From Candidatus Peregrinibacteria bacterium (GTDB taxonomy: Bacteria > Patescibacteriota > Gracilibacteria > UBA1369 > UM-FILTER-53-11), in contig JAHFJU010000017.1 in NCBI GenBank assembly GCA_023245725.1, forward strand, positions 1 through 22,570: 22,570 bases of DNA, written 5' to 3'. Every line of letters starts with the position of its first letter. Positions within the stretch are counted from its first letter, which is position 1. Under the pieces are notes generated by a model. It had not been told where the DNA came from, did not search any database, and saw nothing but the letters and a program-made list of their open reading frames with translations. Position numbers and translations under genes: made by a program. Of this stretch, positions 1 to 6,891 are shown one piece after another.

Positions 1-19
1 AATAATAACGTATCTGATA

Positions 20-50
20 ATTATACCATAAACATTGTGGTTATGCTCAA
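20..50 (-). promoter_or_regulatory. Leftward extended -10 promoter running out of the window
   Basis: Read on the minus strand, TGGTATAAT ends at position 20, a TGn-extended -10. A possible -35, TTGAGC, lies at 50-45 with a long 19-base spacer. The same TGGTATAAT string precedes two other minus-strand genes here (near 4869 and 8493). The gene it would drive starts left of position 1 and is not visible. Confidence 0.5.
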
Positions 51-63
51 AACACGGGGAGGG

Positions 64-91
64 TTGCATTGCCGCATAACCGTTGTATAAT
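64..91 (+). promoter_or_regulatory. Promoter of the 118-3172 gene unit
   Basis: TTGCAT (64-69), a 16-base spacer and a perfect TATAAT (86-91). Transcription would start near 98, leaving about 20 bases of leader before the ATG at 118. That leader has no Shine-Dalgarno motif. It is the only clear promoter before the three-gene unit. Confidence 0.65.
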
Positions 92-117
92 TCGTGCAAT
101 AATTAACTATTTAATTT

Positions 118-357
118 ATGGAAATTAAAGGAGCAACCGAATCAGAAACAGATTACGAAGGATATCCAGCACTTGAAGGCGCAATGGCAGTTCCGGGCGA
201 GAAACCAGAAGGATACGATGAAGCAACTAAAGCGGCTATCAAAAGAGGAATGGAAATATCGCTTGTAATGATGGCCAGAGAGACTCAAATACGTGCAGAA
301 CTGGGACTTCAAACTGAATTCGACGTTGAAGATGATGATCCTGAAAATGGATTATAA
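118..357 (+). CDS. Small acidic hypothetical protein (79 aa)
   Basis: I do not recognise this protein. It is strongly acidic at both ends: Glu/Asp-rich over about residues 1-35, and the last ten residues are mostly Asp/Glu (VEDDDPENGL). The middle, about residues 36-65, could form one amphipathic helix containing an MEISLVMMARE stretch. There is no signal peptide or transmembrane segment. A good TATAAT promoter lies 26 bases upstream, and the next gene follows 33 bases after the stop on the same strand, so it is probably first in an operon with the 310-aa and DnaQ-like genes. Its size and charge would suit a small partner or antitoxin-like protein, but nothing in the sequence proves that. Confidence 0.6.
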   Translation: MEIKGATESETDYEGYPALEGAMAVPGEKPEGYDEATKAAIKRGMEISLVMMARETQIRAELGLQTEFDVEDDDPENGL

Positions 358-390
358 AGTAGCATTCGACAAAATTTAATAACTCCGCGA

Positions 391-1323
391 ATGGCTAATA
401 AAGCACAATTACGACTTAGCGATGACGACAGCAAATATCTCGAGGAGAAACTGCCTGAGTTAGCTGTTTTTGCAAAGCTGAATACAAATTATGCGACAGT
501 ATCGCGAACAGAAATTGCAGAGGCAGAATTGGCAGCTATTTTTTACAAAGAAGATGGCAGTAGATGGAGGCAAAATGCAATAAACAATCGCATTGCGCAA
601 AAAAGGATTGGCATACGGTCACGAACAAATCAGATTTTGATGGGAGTACCAGTAAATGAGGCAGGAACAACTCCTCCAAATAACCCGATGTGGAAAGAGA
701 GTCAAAAAGGCGACGAGGTTGGAGAACTGTATTCGGCTAGACGAAGTGTTGCAAGAATTGCGCAAGAGTTATGGACAAATAGGAGTGATCTGAAAGGAAA
801 ATGCGACGATCCAAGATTTATAGATATTGACCCTGAAATGCTGACAGATAGCGTTTTGAAGGCACTTGATTTAGATGAATTTGTTCCGCCTATTGGTGGC
901 CCGAAAATCACTAAAGAACAAAGGCTTGAGCGCTATGCACAGGCAATTCCACATATTCGCGCAATGCTCGGGAACCTTGAACCGATAAGTATTTTCGATA
1001 GCGGAATGCAGACCGAAACTACAAAAAAATATCAGCGATTTACAGCGAATATTGATGAACGAACTGGGGGCTACGATGTGCGACTTCATAACTACAGAAT
1101 GTTCGTAATTTCAAAGGGGAAAAATGCTGGAAAACTTTTTATTGTTCATCAAAAAGCGAAACGAGGTGAGCACACTTTTCAGGTAGCAGATTTACCAAGT
1201 GCCACTCGCCGACTTACTCACATTGACGCTCAGGATAAAAATAAAAAAGCTGCAGCAAATGAACGAGATTCCAGACCTACTCAGAACCTTGCTAGGCTTT
1301 GCACAAAGCAAAAATTGGAATGA
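391..1323 (+). CDS. Hypothetical protein, possible winged-helix N-terminus (310 aa)
   Basis: No family recognised. Residues about 35-80 contain a helix-rich segment (TEIAEAELAAIFYKEDGSRW followed by NNRIAQKRIGI) that resembles a helix-turn-helix in which a second helix reads DNA; this is a weak structural guess. The middle is charged and helical (about 105-200). The last third (about 205-290) alternates hydrophobic and polar residues like a beta-rich domain, with YDVRLHNYRMFVISKGKNAG in it. The C-terminus is basic. The start ATG has no ribosome-binding motif. The 3' end overlaps the next gene by 65 bases in another frame, which suggests translational coupling. An alternative is that the two genes once formed one reading frame, but each has normal coding character up to the overlap. 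Confidence 0.65.
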   Translation: MANKAQLRLSDDDSKYLEEKLPELAVFAKLNTNYATVSRTEIAEAELAAIFYKEDGSRWRQNAINNRIAQKRIGIRSRTNQILMGVPVNEAGTTPPNNPMWKESQKGDEVGELYSARRSVARIAQELWTNRSDLKGKCDDPRFIDIDPEMLTDSVLKALDLDEFVPPIGGPKITKEQRLERYAQAIPHIRAMLGNLEPISIFDSGMQTETTKKYQRFTANIDERTGGYDVRLHNYRMFVISKGKNAGKLFIVHQKAKRGEHTFQVADLPSATRRLTHIDAQDKNKKAAANERDSRPTQNLARLCTKQKLE

Positions 1324-3172
1324 GGTAAAAAACGATCCTAGGCTCGCAGAAACTCTAGCTACGTTAGATGGATATTTGGCAGAAATGAAAAATGTGCAAA
1401 ATGATTTTAAGCAAACAATTCGCGATGCAATTGCAGAACTGAGAACAAAAAGAGATGGAAAAGGTAAAAAAGGACTAGAAGATAAAACAGGACGTGTTAA
1501 TCCGACGGCGGCGGCAACTCAAATTGAGGCACTCATTCGCCAATTCACCGCTGAAGATTCATTCACTGAACGAGCAATCGAAATAACAGGAATTTCAGGT
1601 TATCTAAGCCAAGATTCGAATATTTTATTCTCAAAACTGAAGCAGAACAAAGATTTCTACACAGAGTTTACAAAATTTATTGAAGATCACTGCAGCAAAT
1701 CCCTCAAATTTATTGGACCGCAAGATACAAAAGAACTACATGATGCAGTAGATACATTTGAATCAAAAATTGACCGAAAACAGTTGGCTCCTTTCGCTTC
1801 ATTCGCGGCACTTATAAAGACGTATTTTTCGAGCGCAAAAAAAGAAATTGGCGCAGTAGAAAAGAAATTTGAAGAACAAAGAGAATCAAACGAAGCCCAA
1901 GGAAGAACAACTTCTACGTTGAAAGCAGTGAGAACAGTAAGGCCAGCAGCAGATTTGCCTGCACATGACGAAACTCACGAAGGTTCGCATAAGAAACACA
2001 GCGACGGCGCCAATATGTTGGCACTTCCACGTCAGCATTTGGTGGGCGCGTATGTTGCAGCAAAAGCTCAGCAAATAACTGGAAAACTTTCTGAGGCCTG
2101 CGAAGAAGCCGTACTCATAAAAGAGTACACCGGCCATTACAATTTCGAAAATTTATTAAAATGCATCGAGGAGGCAAGCGCTCTTGCGAGCGAACGAAAA
2201 GTTGCAGATGAATATTATCCACGGGAGTTCAACCCGTTGTGGGTAAGATTCAAAAGCATGATCGCGCAATGCCGTGCGGCAGCACACAGCGCAAAAGATA
2301 CCAACGATGTAAAATCTAGAAACACTCAACTAGAAAACTTAAAAGAAAATATAAAGGCGTTTATTGCACATGACGTAATTCCGTTTGTAACAAATTTAAC
2401 TGCATTTCGTGCAGCTGCTTCAACAGACGATGAAGGTAATTTATATATCGATTTGGTTAGTTTCGACGTTGAACACACAGGACAACACACCATAATTCCT
2501 CCAGTTCTACGGCCACAAAGCGGCAGACCGCTAACAAGAAGAGAAGTAGAAGCAAAAGAGGCTACACTCGGCGACGAGCCTCACATTATTCAAGTTGGCG
2601 CAGTAAAACAACGTTTTGTACTTGATAGAAGTACATGCGAAATTGTCGCGACTCCTAATGACAAACGAACATTATCATTCAATTCAAAACCACCATGTGA
2701 AATTTTGCCAGCCGCTCAACAAATACACGGGATCATTATCGCCGATCTAGAAAATGAACGCCCAATGAGTTCGCGCATAACAGAAATAGCAGATTTTCTT
2801 GAAGGAACACATGGCGTTATCGGCCACAATATTCGAACCGATATGGCTTGCTTGCTGGCAGAAGCGGCACGCGCTGGGGGCAAACCCGCAGAGACAAAAC
2901 TAAAAAATCTAAAGCCACTACCTGAGCGTTTCCCTAGAAACCTTTATGACACTGCACAAGCCGGGCAAGCAGAATGCCGCATAATAAGCCCAGAAACAGG
3001 ACTTTATAAATTTCCTCGACTTGGCCAATTGTACGAGACTCTTTTTGATGGCGAAAAAATCGAGAATGCACATGATGCGCTCGCTGACGCTCGCGCAACC
3101 ATGCGTTGCTTCATTGAATTGGTCATGCGAAACGCCGCAGTTCTCGGCGAACCACAGTATAGAATTGGGTGA
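1259..3172 (+). CDS. DnaQ-like DEDDh 3'-5' exonuclease with long helical N-terminal region (637 aa)
   Basis: The C-terminal quarter is a DEDDh exonuclease domain of the DNA polymerase III epsilon/RNase T type. It has Exo I as FDVEHTG (D403, E405), then IIQVGAVK and QQIHGI typical of the family, Exo II as GHNIRTD (D528), and Exo III as HDALADA (H605, D610). All catalytic acids and the histidine are present, so it should hydrolyse nucleic acid 3' ends with two metal ions. About 45 residues separate Exo I from the IIQVGAVK strand, longer than usual. The first ~390 residues are mostly charged helix and match nothing I know; epsilon itself is only about 240 aa. I chose the ATG at 1259 (MNEIPDLL); the frame is open back to 1199 but that part lies inside the previous gene. 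It converges on the next gene with five bases between stops. The substrate (DNA or RNA) cannot be told from sequence. Confidence 0.85.
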   Translation: MNEIPDLLRTLLGFAQSKNWNEVKNDPRLAETLATLDGYLAEMKNVQNDFKQTIRDAIAELRTKRDGKGKKGLEDKTGRVNPTAAATQIEALIRQFTAEDSFTERAIEITGISGYLSQDSNILFSKLKQNKDFYTEFTKFIEDHCSKSLKFIGPQDTKELHDAVDTFESKIDRKQLAPFASFAALIKTYFSSAKKEIGAVEKKFEEQRESNEAQGRTTSTLKAVRTVRPAADLPAHDETHEGSHKKHSDGANMLALPRQHLVGAYVAAKAQQITGKLSEACEEAVLIKEYTGHYNFENLLKCIEEASALASERKVADEYYPREFNPLWVRFKSMIAQCRAAAHSAKDTNDVKSRNTQLENLKENIKAFIAHDVIPFVTNLTAFRAAASTDDEGNLYIDLVSFDVEHTGQHTIIPPVLRPQSGRPLTRREVEAKEATLGDEPHIIQVGAVKQRFVLDRSTCEIVATPNDKRTLSFNSKPPCEILPAAQQIHGIIIADLENERPMSSRITEIADFLEGTHGVIGHNIRTDMACLLAEAARAGGKPAETKLKNLKPLPERFPRNLYDTAQAGQAECRIISPETGLYKFPRLGQLYETLFDGEKIENAHDALADARATMRCFIELVMRNAAVLGEPQYRIG

Positions 3173-3177
3173 AATGG

Positions 3178-4839
3178 CTAGTTTGAAGCAACTTTGGTGC
3201 CTGACTGTTTTGGCAAATTGCTAACGAATACATCGTAGGACTCTTGATGAGCCTTCATATATTCCGCCCATTTATCAGGTGAAAGACCCGACAACTTTAA
3301 AGCATCGAAAATCCTGAAAGAATCGGTTTTTCTTAGAGAAAGTTCTATCAGAAGATCAGTTCGCTGTTTACCATTCACAGAGATACCAGAAACATCATGT
3401 ACGAGCCCAGAAAAGCTATAAACAGTTCCAGAAAGCTGTATTAAATCCTTGAATGTTTGAACTCCCATATCTATTCCGGCGCCGCGCATTTTTTCAAAAA
3501 GCTGAATAATGACTTGAGGATCTTGTGTCATATCGTAAAATTTTTCAGCATAACCATTATTATTCTGCATGAATTTTGCAAAAGGTTGGTATTTTTCAAG
3601 CGCATTCAAATATTTCCCAAGCGTTTCAGGTCTATCAAAATCAGCGCCAAGTTTTTCGTATGCATGATTTCTCAATGCATCATCACCTACTACAGCGTTA
3701 TGAATCGAAAGATTAATTTCATTTGAATTTGCTTCGTGGTGAAGTTCTTTATATTTCAATACATCATCAGCCAATATCACAAAAGAATTAGGCAAAGATG
3801 AATTCCCCTCACGAGCATCACGACGTTTTTTAGCAAATACACAAACCTCAACAGGAGTAAATCCAGCTGACAACAAATTCTTTATTGATTGAATGACACT
3901 ATCAATATCATCATTCTCAGCCAACGGAGAAAGTGTCAAAAGGCCAATTCCAGTATTAACTCCACTTTCAACACTTGCGTAAAAATCAGGCAAAAAATCT
4001 CGAACTTTCGTCATGAGCAAACCGGCTTTATCTAGGTTCATTCCGGGGCTCCTTGACGCAATTGAAACAGCCTCTTCATCTGTAATTGCACCCTTTGATG
4101 CATTGGCAGAAAAGATTATCCCAATTACTTTATCTGAAGCATTTTTCGCAACTTCATCGGCAGAGAGAGAAGAGAACTCCAATCCATAATAAACAACCGC
4201 CGTATAAAACGAAATCGATTCAGGTTTTTCAACTTTAAAGTACAACGCATTTTTAAATGAAGCACATAGTTCGCCAAATCGTTTAGCTCCAAGTTGAGAA
4301 ACTTGTTCAGCCAAATTGAAGTCATGAATTAATAAGTACTTTTTAACTATAGAATCACTAATTAATTCACTTATATTCTTCCAAGGAAAATTTTTATCAG
4401 TCATCAACTGAGCGACTTTATTTTCTGGAACTCCTGCTTTTAGCAAATCCCGAATACCTTTAAGCGCAACCTCTGCATTGTTTCCAGCATTCTCAATAAC
4501 CTTCGCAAATACGCTCAAAGGCAACAATTTTGTATCTTCACTTTTCAAAATTTTACACAAATCTACCAAAGCCGCAGGATGATCCGGGTCGGCAGAAATA
4601 TAGTTTTTGGCTGATTGAGTACCTTTATTTACCTCATTCCAAAGTGTAAATTCGCCACCTTTCAAATCATACGCAATAGCTCCAGGTTTTAGAATATCTC
4701 GTACTGTAGAAAGTGTAGATGATAATTTTTGCTCATCTGCGGTGCCCTTTTCATCTAAATCACCAAGTCTTGATTCAGCCGCATTTGCCACTACTTCCCC
4801 ACTCCCTTCATTCCCTTTTGCTTCAAAATTTGTCGCCAT
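3178..4839 (-). CDS. Helical-repeat hypothetical protein (553 aa)
   Basis: No family recognised. After an acidic, Gly/Ser-rich N-terminus of about 45 residues, the protein is almost wholly alpha-helical. It has loosely recurring units around a leucine-rich helix followed by a small residue-Gly turn: LLKAGVPENKVAQLM, LLSAGFTPVEVCVFA, MRGAGIDMGVQTF and KLSGLSPDKWAEYM. That pattern suggests an alpha-solenoid used for binding a partner. There is no signal peptide or membrane segment, so it is probably cytoplasmic. The ATG at 4839 follows a strong promoter by about 24 bases without a Shine-Dalgarno motif. It shares its promoter region with the divergent membrane protein at 4883. Confidence 0.7.
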   Translation of the reverse strand: MATNFEAKGNEGSGEVVANAAESRLGDLDEKGTADEQKLSSTLSTVRDILKPGAIAYDLKGGEFTLWNEVNKGTQSAKNYISADPDHPAALVDLCKILKSEDTKLLPLSVFAKVIENAGNNAEVALKGIRDLLKAGVPENKVAQLMTDKNFPWKNISELISDSIVKKYLLIHDFNLAEQVSQLGAKRFGELCASFKNALYFKVEKPESISFYTAVVYYGLEFSSLSADEVAKNASDKVIGIIFSANASKGAITDEEAVSIASRSPGMNLDKAGLLMTKVRDFLPDFYASVESGVNTGIGLLTLSPLAENDDIDSVIQSIKNLLSAGFTPVEVCVFAKKRRDAREGNSSLPNSFVILADDVLKYKELHHEANSNEINLSIHNAVVGDDALRNHAYEKLGADFDRPETLGKYLNALEKYQPFAKFMQNNNGYAEKFYDMTQDPQVIIQLFEKMRGAGIDMGVQTFKDLIQLSGTVYSFSGLVHDVSGISVNGKQRTDLLIELSLRKTDSFRIFDALKLSGLSPDKWAEYMKAHQESYDVFVSNLPKQSGTKVASN

Positions 4840-4847
4840 ATTTATAT

Positions 4848-4876
4848 TTGTTTATTTGGCTGTATTATACCATAAT
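4848..4876 (+). promoter_or_regulatory. Promoter of the membrane protein gene at 4883
   Basis: TTGTTT (4848-4853), a 17-base spacer and CATAAT (4871-4876). The expected start point, seven bases past the hexamer, is exactly the G of the GTG start at 4883, so the mRNA would be leaderless. Its -10 lies one base from the opposing -10. Confidence 0.5.
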
Positions 4877-4892
4877 CAGGCGGTGAGATCAA
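4864..4892 (-). promoter_or_regulatory. Promoter of the 553-aa gene
   Basis: On the minus strand TTGATC (4892-4887), a 17-base spacer and a perfect TATAAT (4869-4864), extended by an upstream TGG. Expected start is near 4857, giving about 18 bases of leader. The element overlaps the opposing promoter and the start codon of the gene at 4883. Confidence 0.7.
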
Positions 4893-5614
4893 TCATACAC
4901 AATACGTTAAAAGGCCTTTACTTAGTCATTCTCTGCATAACGCTACCACTGGCACTCATGTACCTTGCTCCCAGCTTTAGCACAGACCATTGGCTAAAAT
5001 TGATATTATTGATAGCTACATATGGATATTCCATGTATTGGCTCATATTTTTTGTGCTGATTCCTCTCTTCGAATTTCCCGAAAGCGAAAAAGCCGCCGC
5101 ACTATGCGTTCTAGCTCCAATTCTTAACTCGCTCGGGCATTACCTAATAAACGGAAATAGCGATAATTATTTCGATTTTTTGAAAAGTTCAAGCGCTATG
5201 TATTTTCTCTCAACAACAATTGCACTCACGGCGCTATGTGTATCGATGCTAATAAAAGGTTCACAGTATGCCAAAAGCTCAAAAGACATTAGCAACGGCA
5301 AAAAAGCAGCCGCGTTTCTTTTTATATTGTCACTCACCTACTCACTTCTAATTAATTATCATGTTTTTGCATTCACAATATTAAACTCAGCTGACCACAA
5401 AGTTTTACAAAGCATCGCGCTTTTAATTTTCACTAGCATAATTACTAGCACAAGCCTTATTTCGAATTCAAACAGTGTCAATGACGACGTCGTCTCAGAA
5501 AAAAATCCTCAAACAAAAATAAAAAACAGCGTAGACCACTGGCAAACAATAATCGTCTGCGCAATGCTTCTTAGCGGTGCGGCTAGCATGATTGTTCTAG
5601 CTTCAAAATCGTAA
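4883..5614 (+). CDS. Multi-pass membrane protein of unknown function (243 aa)
   Basis: Seven or so hydrophobic segments can be read, at roughly residues 13-31, 38-66 (probably two), 72-91, 104-123, 138-164, 174-193 and 222-240, with short polar loops. An Asp/Asn/Lys-rich cytoplasmic-looking stretch precedes the last one. No catalytic motif or transporter signature was found and I do not recognise the family. The frame is open back to 4742, but that part lies inside the opposing gene. The GTG at 4883 sits six bases after a CATAAT -10 and is the better start. It ends six bases from the stop of the Fic gene on the other strand. Confidence 0.65.
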   Translation: MRSIIHNTLKGLYLVILCITLPLALMYLAPSFSTDHWLKLILLIATYGYSMYWLIFFVLIPLFEFPESEKAAALCVLAPILNSLGHYLINGNSDNYFDFLKSSSAMYFLSTTIALTALCVSMLIKGSQYAKSSKDISNGKKAAAFLFILSLTYSLLINYHVFAFTILNSADHKVLQSIALLIFTSIITSTSLISNSNSVNDDVVSEKNPQTKIKNSVDHWQTIIVCAMLLSGAASMIVLASKS

Positions 5615-5620
5615 ATAATA

Positions 5621-6685
5621 TTACTTGGTGAAACTTAAATACTGCTCACACGAAAATATATATTGTGACGTAAAAATATCACGCATTGCCGATAAACTGT
5701 TCTTTTCATAAAAAACCAGCATACTTTCGCGATAATTCACTTCATTAACACTTCTGTAAGAAAGAGGCGCACATTTATTCGAAAGTAAAATAGCATTTGT
5801 AATAATTCGCGCAGTTCGCTTATTACCATCTTCAAATGGCTGAATGTAGCTGATTCCAAGAAGTGCGGTAAATGCTTTTATATATGGATTTTTAATCATA
5901 TTAACTGAAGAACACAACCCTTCAAGAGCTTCTTTTATCTGAGACGGAACTGAGAGTGGAATATAATTTGATCCAATTACTCCTACCTGATGGTGTCTTA
6001 ACCCGAATGAAACATCTAATCCTTCAATTAATATTAGATGAACATCTTCGATAAGGCGCAAAGAAATATTCTTATATAAATCGGCATTTTCCAAAACATA
6101 CTGAAATGCTTTTTTATGATTAAGAATCATTACTGCTTCGTTATTTGAGTGCCCTTCTGCCAAAATCCCTTCTTTAATTAGCCGCTCTGTATCTAGCAAT
6201 GTATATGTATTTCCCTCAATCCTCGATGATTTCCATGAAAGTTCAATTACAAATCGTTCTAATTCTTTTTGCCTAATTGTGTCACTCACTCCCAAAGATT
6301 TTTTTAAAAATAAATTAGTGGATTTTTCAAGAATCGAGACAGTTTCTTTAGTAAAAATACTGTCATTTATTTCGCTAAATATTGAAAAATTATATGATTT
6401 ATTGCCGCCACGAATATCAACATCGATGTTACAAAATTCATGAGGATTAATTGGCATGTTCAACATGCCAAATGAGCTGAGTCTATACCGAGTGCCTTTC
6501 AATTCGCCCGACTGATTCAAATATCCGCGTTCGCGCAATTCAGTAACATCTCGACGAAGTGTAGCCAAAGAAGGTTTTTTAATATCCTCAAAAAAAGATA
6601 AAATGTCACTTAACGCGTATTCTTGGCCATATTTTATAGCAGTGAAAATTATTTTCTGCCTCTCATTGAACATTTTATCGCTCAT
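5621..6685 (-). CDS. Helix-turn-helix Fic-family protein with His-to-Gln change in the active-site motif (354 aa)
   Basis: Fic proteins transfer AMP or related groups to protein side chains. Here residues about 5-70 look like a DeoR-type winged helix (SLATLRRDVTELRERGYL). A class II-style inhibitory motif SSRIEGN follows near 153-159, then the Fic core with EAVMILNHKKA and FGLRHHQVGVIGSNYIP. The active-site loop near 281-293 reads IQPFEDGNKRTAR. The family consensus begins with His, the general base; here codon CAG (5842-5840) gives Gln, while Asp, Gly-Asn and Arg are kept. Catalysis is therefore doubtful and the protein may act mainly as a repressor. I chose ATG 6685; GTG 6691 and ATG 6673 are in frame. 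A promoter with a palindrome inside it lies directly upstream, suggesting autoregulation. Confidence 0.85.
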   Translation of the reverse strand: MSDKMFNERQKIIFTAIKYGQEYALSDILSFFEDIKKPSLATLRRDVTELRERGYLNQSGELKGTRYRLSSFGMLNMPINPHEFCNIDVDIRGGNKSYNFSIFSEINDSIFTKETVSILEKSTNLFLKKSLGVSDTIRQKELERFVIELSWKSSRIEGNTYTLLDTERLIKEGILAEGHSNNEAVMILNHKKAFQYVLENADLYKNISLRLIEDVHLILIEGLDVSFGLRHHQVGVIGSNYIPLSVPSQIKEALEGLCSSVNMIKNPYIKAFTALLGISYIQPFEDGNKRTARIITNAILLSNKCAPLSYRSVNEVNYRESMLVFYEKNSLSAMRDIFTSQYIFSCEQYLSFTK

Positions 6686-6695
6686 ATACACAGAT

Positions 6696-6724
6696 ATTAT
6701 AGCTCATAATGAGCTATAAAACAA
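6696..6724 (-). promoter_or_regulatory. Promoter of the Fic-family gene
   Basis: On the minus strand TTGTTT (6724-6719), a 17-base spacer and a perfect TATAAT (6701-6696). Expected transcription start is near 6689, only about four bases before the ATG at 6685. The spacer is filled by a perfect palindrome. Confidence 0.7.
6697..6719. promoter_or_regulatory. Perfect 23-base palindrome, likely operator of the Fic-family gene
   Basis: Two 11-base arms, each containing TATAGCTCAT or its complement, surround a single central base at 6708 without a mismatch. It occupies the spacer and most of the -10 of the Fic promoter. A dimeric winged-helix protein bound here would block RNA polymerase. The obvious candidate is the Fic protein's own N-terminal domain. 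That is inference from position and symmetry. Confidence 0.7.
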
Positions 6725-6743
6725 CTCAAAAAGAGCGATATTC

Positions 6744-6761
6744 TGGAGCGGGTAGCCCTCC
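6744..6761 (-). pseudogene. Partial copy of the tRNA-Gly 3' end
   Basis: The 12 bases at 6744-6755 are identical to 6892-6903, which encode the acceptor strand and CCA end of the neighbouring tRNA-Gly. The next six bases, CCCTCC, match 6915-6920 of the tRNA. The copy thus lacks only the 11 bases covering most of the T loop and one T-stem strand. No other tRNA arm can be found beside it, so it is a fragment. The same bases form a 6-bp stem (6743-6748 with 6758-6763) followed on the minus strand by a short T run (6732-6728), so it could serve as a weak transcript end. Confidence 0.55.
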
Positions 6762-6763
6762 AG

Positions 6764-6891
6764 AGGACTGCCGAGCAGCCATCCGTACATCTCACTTCGA
6801 TAGCTTGCCCCGATGTCGCTTCGCTAATCGGGACAAAGCATCTTCGGCTTCGCGTCGTCACTTTGTTCCTAGCTTAGCTCGAATTCAGCTT
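6764..6891. other. Non-coding hairpin-rich stretch between tRNA-Gly and its partial copy
   Basis: This part looks richer in G and C than its surroundings and has no credible gene. Two adjacent hairpins can be drawn: CCCGAT (6809-6814) with ATCGGG (6827-6832), and ACAAAG (6833-6838) with CTTTGT (6861-6866). Short CTTCG/CGAAG words recur through it. It could be the processed 3' trailer of the tRNA, an extragenic palindromic repeat, or decayed DNA. I see no promoter within it. Confidence 0.4.

Noticed and set aside
1886..2137. An 83-codon minus-strand frame within the DnaQ-like gene
   Set aside because: It is a shadow of the real gene, with no promoter or recognisable protein features.
4742..4882. 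A longer N-terminus for the membrane protein at 4883
   Set aside because: The extra part lies over the start of the opposing gene and its promoter; the -10 spacing supports GTG 4883.
6728..6763. Intrinsic terminator of tRNA-Gly
   Set aside because: The stem is only 6 bp and the T run begins about ten bases after it; too weak to call as a separate feature.
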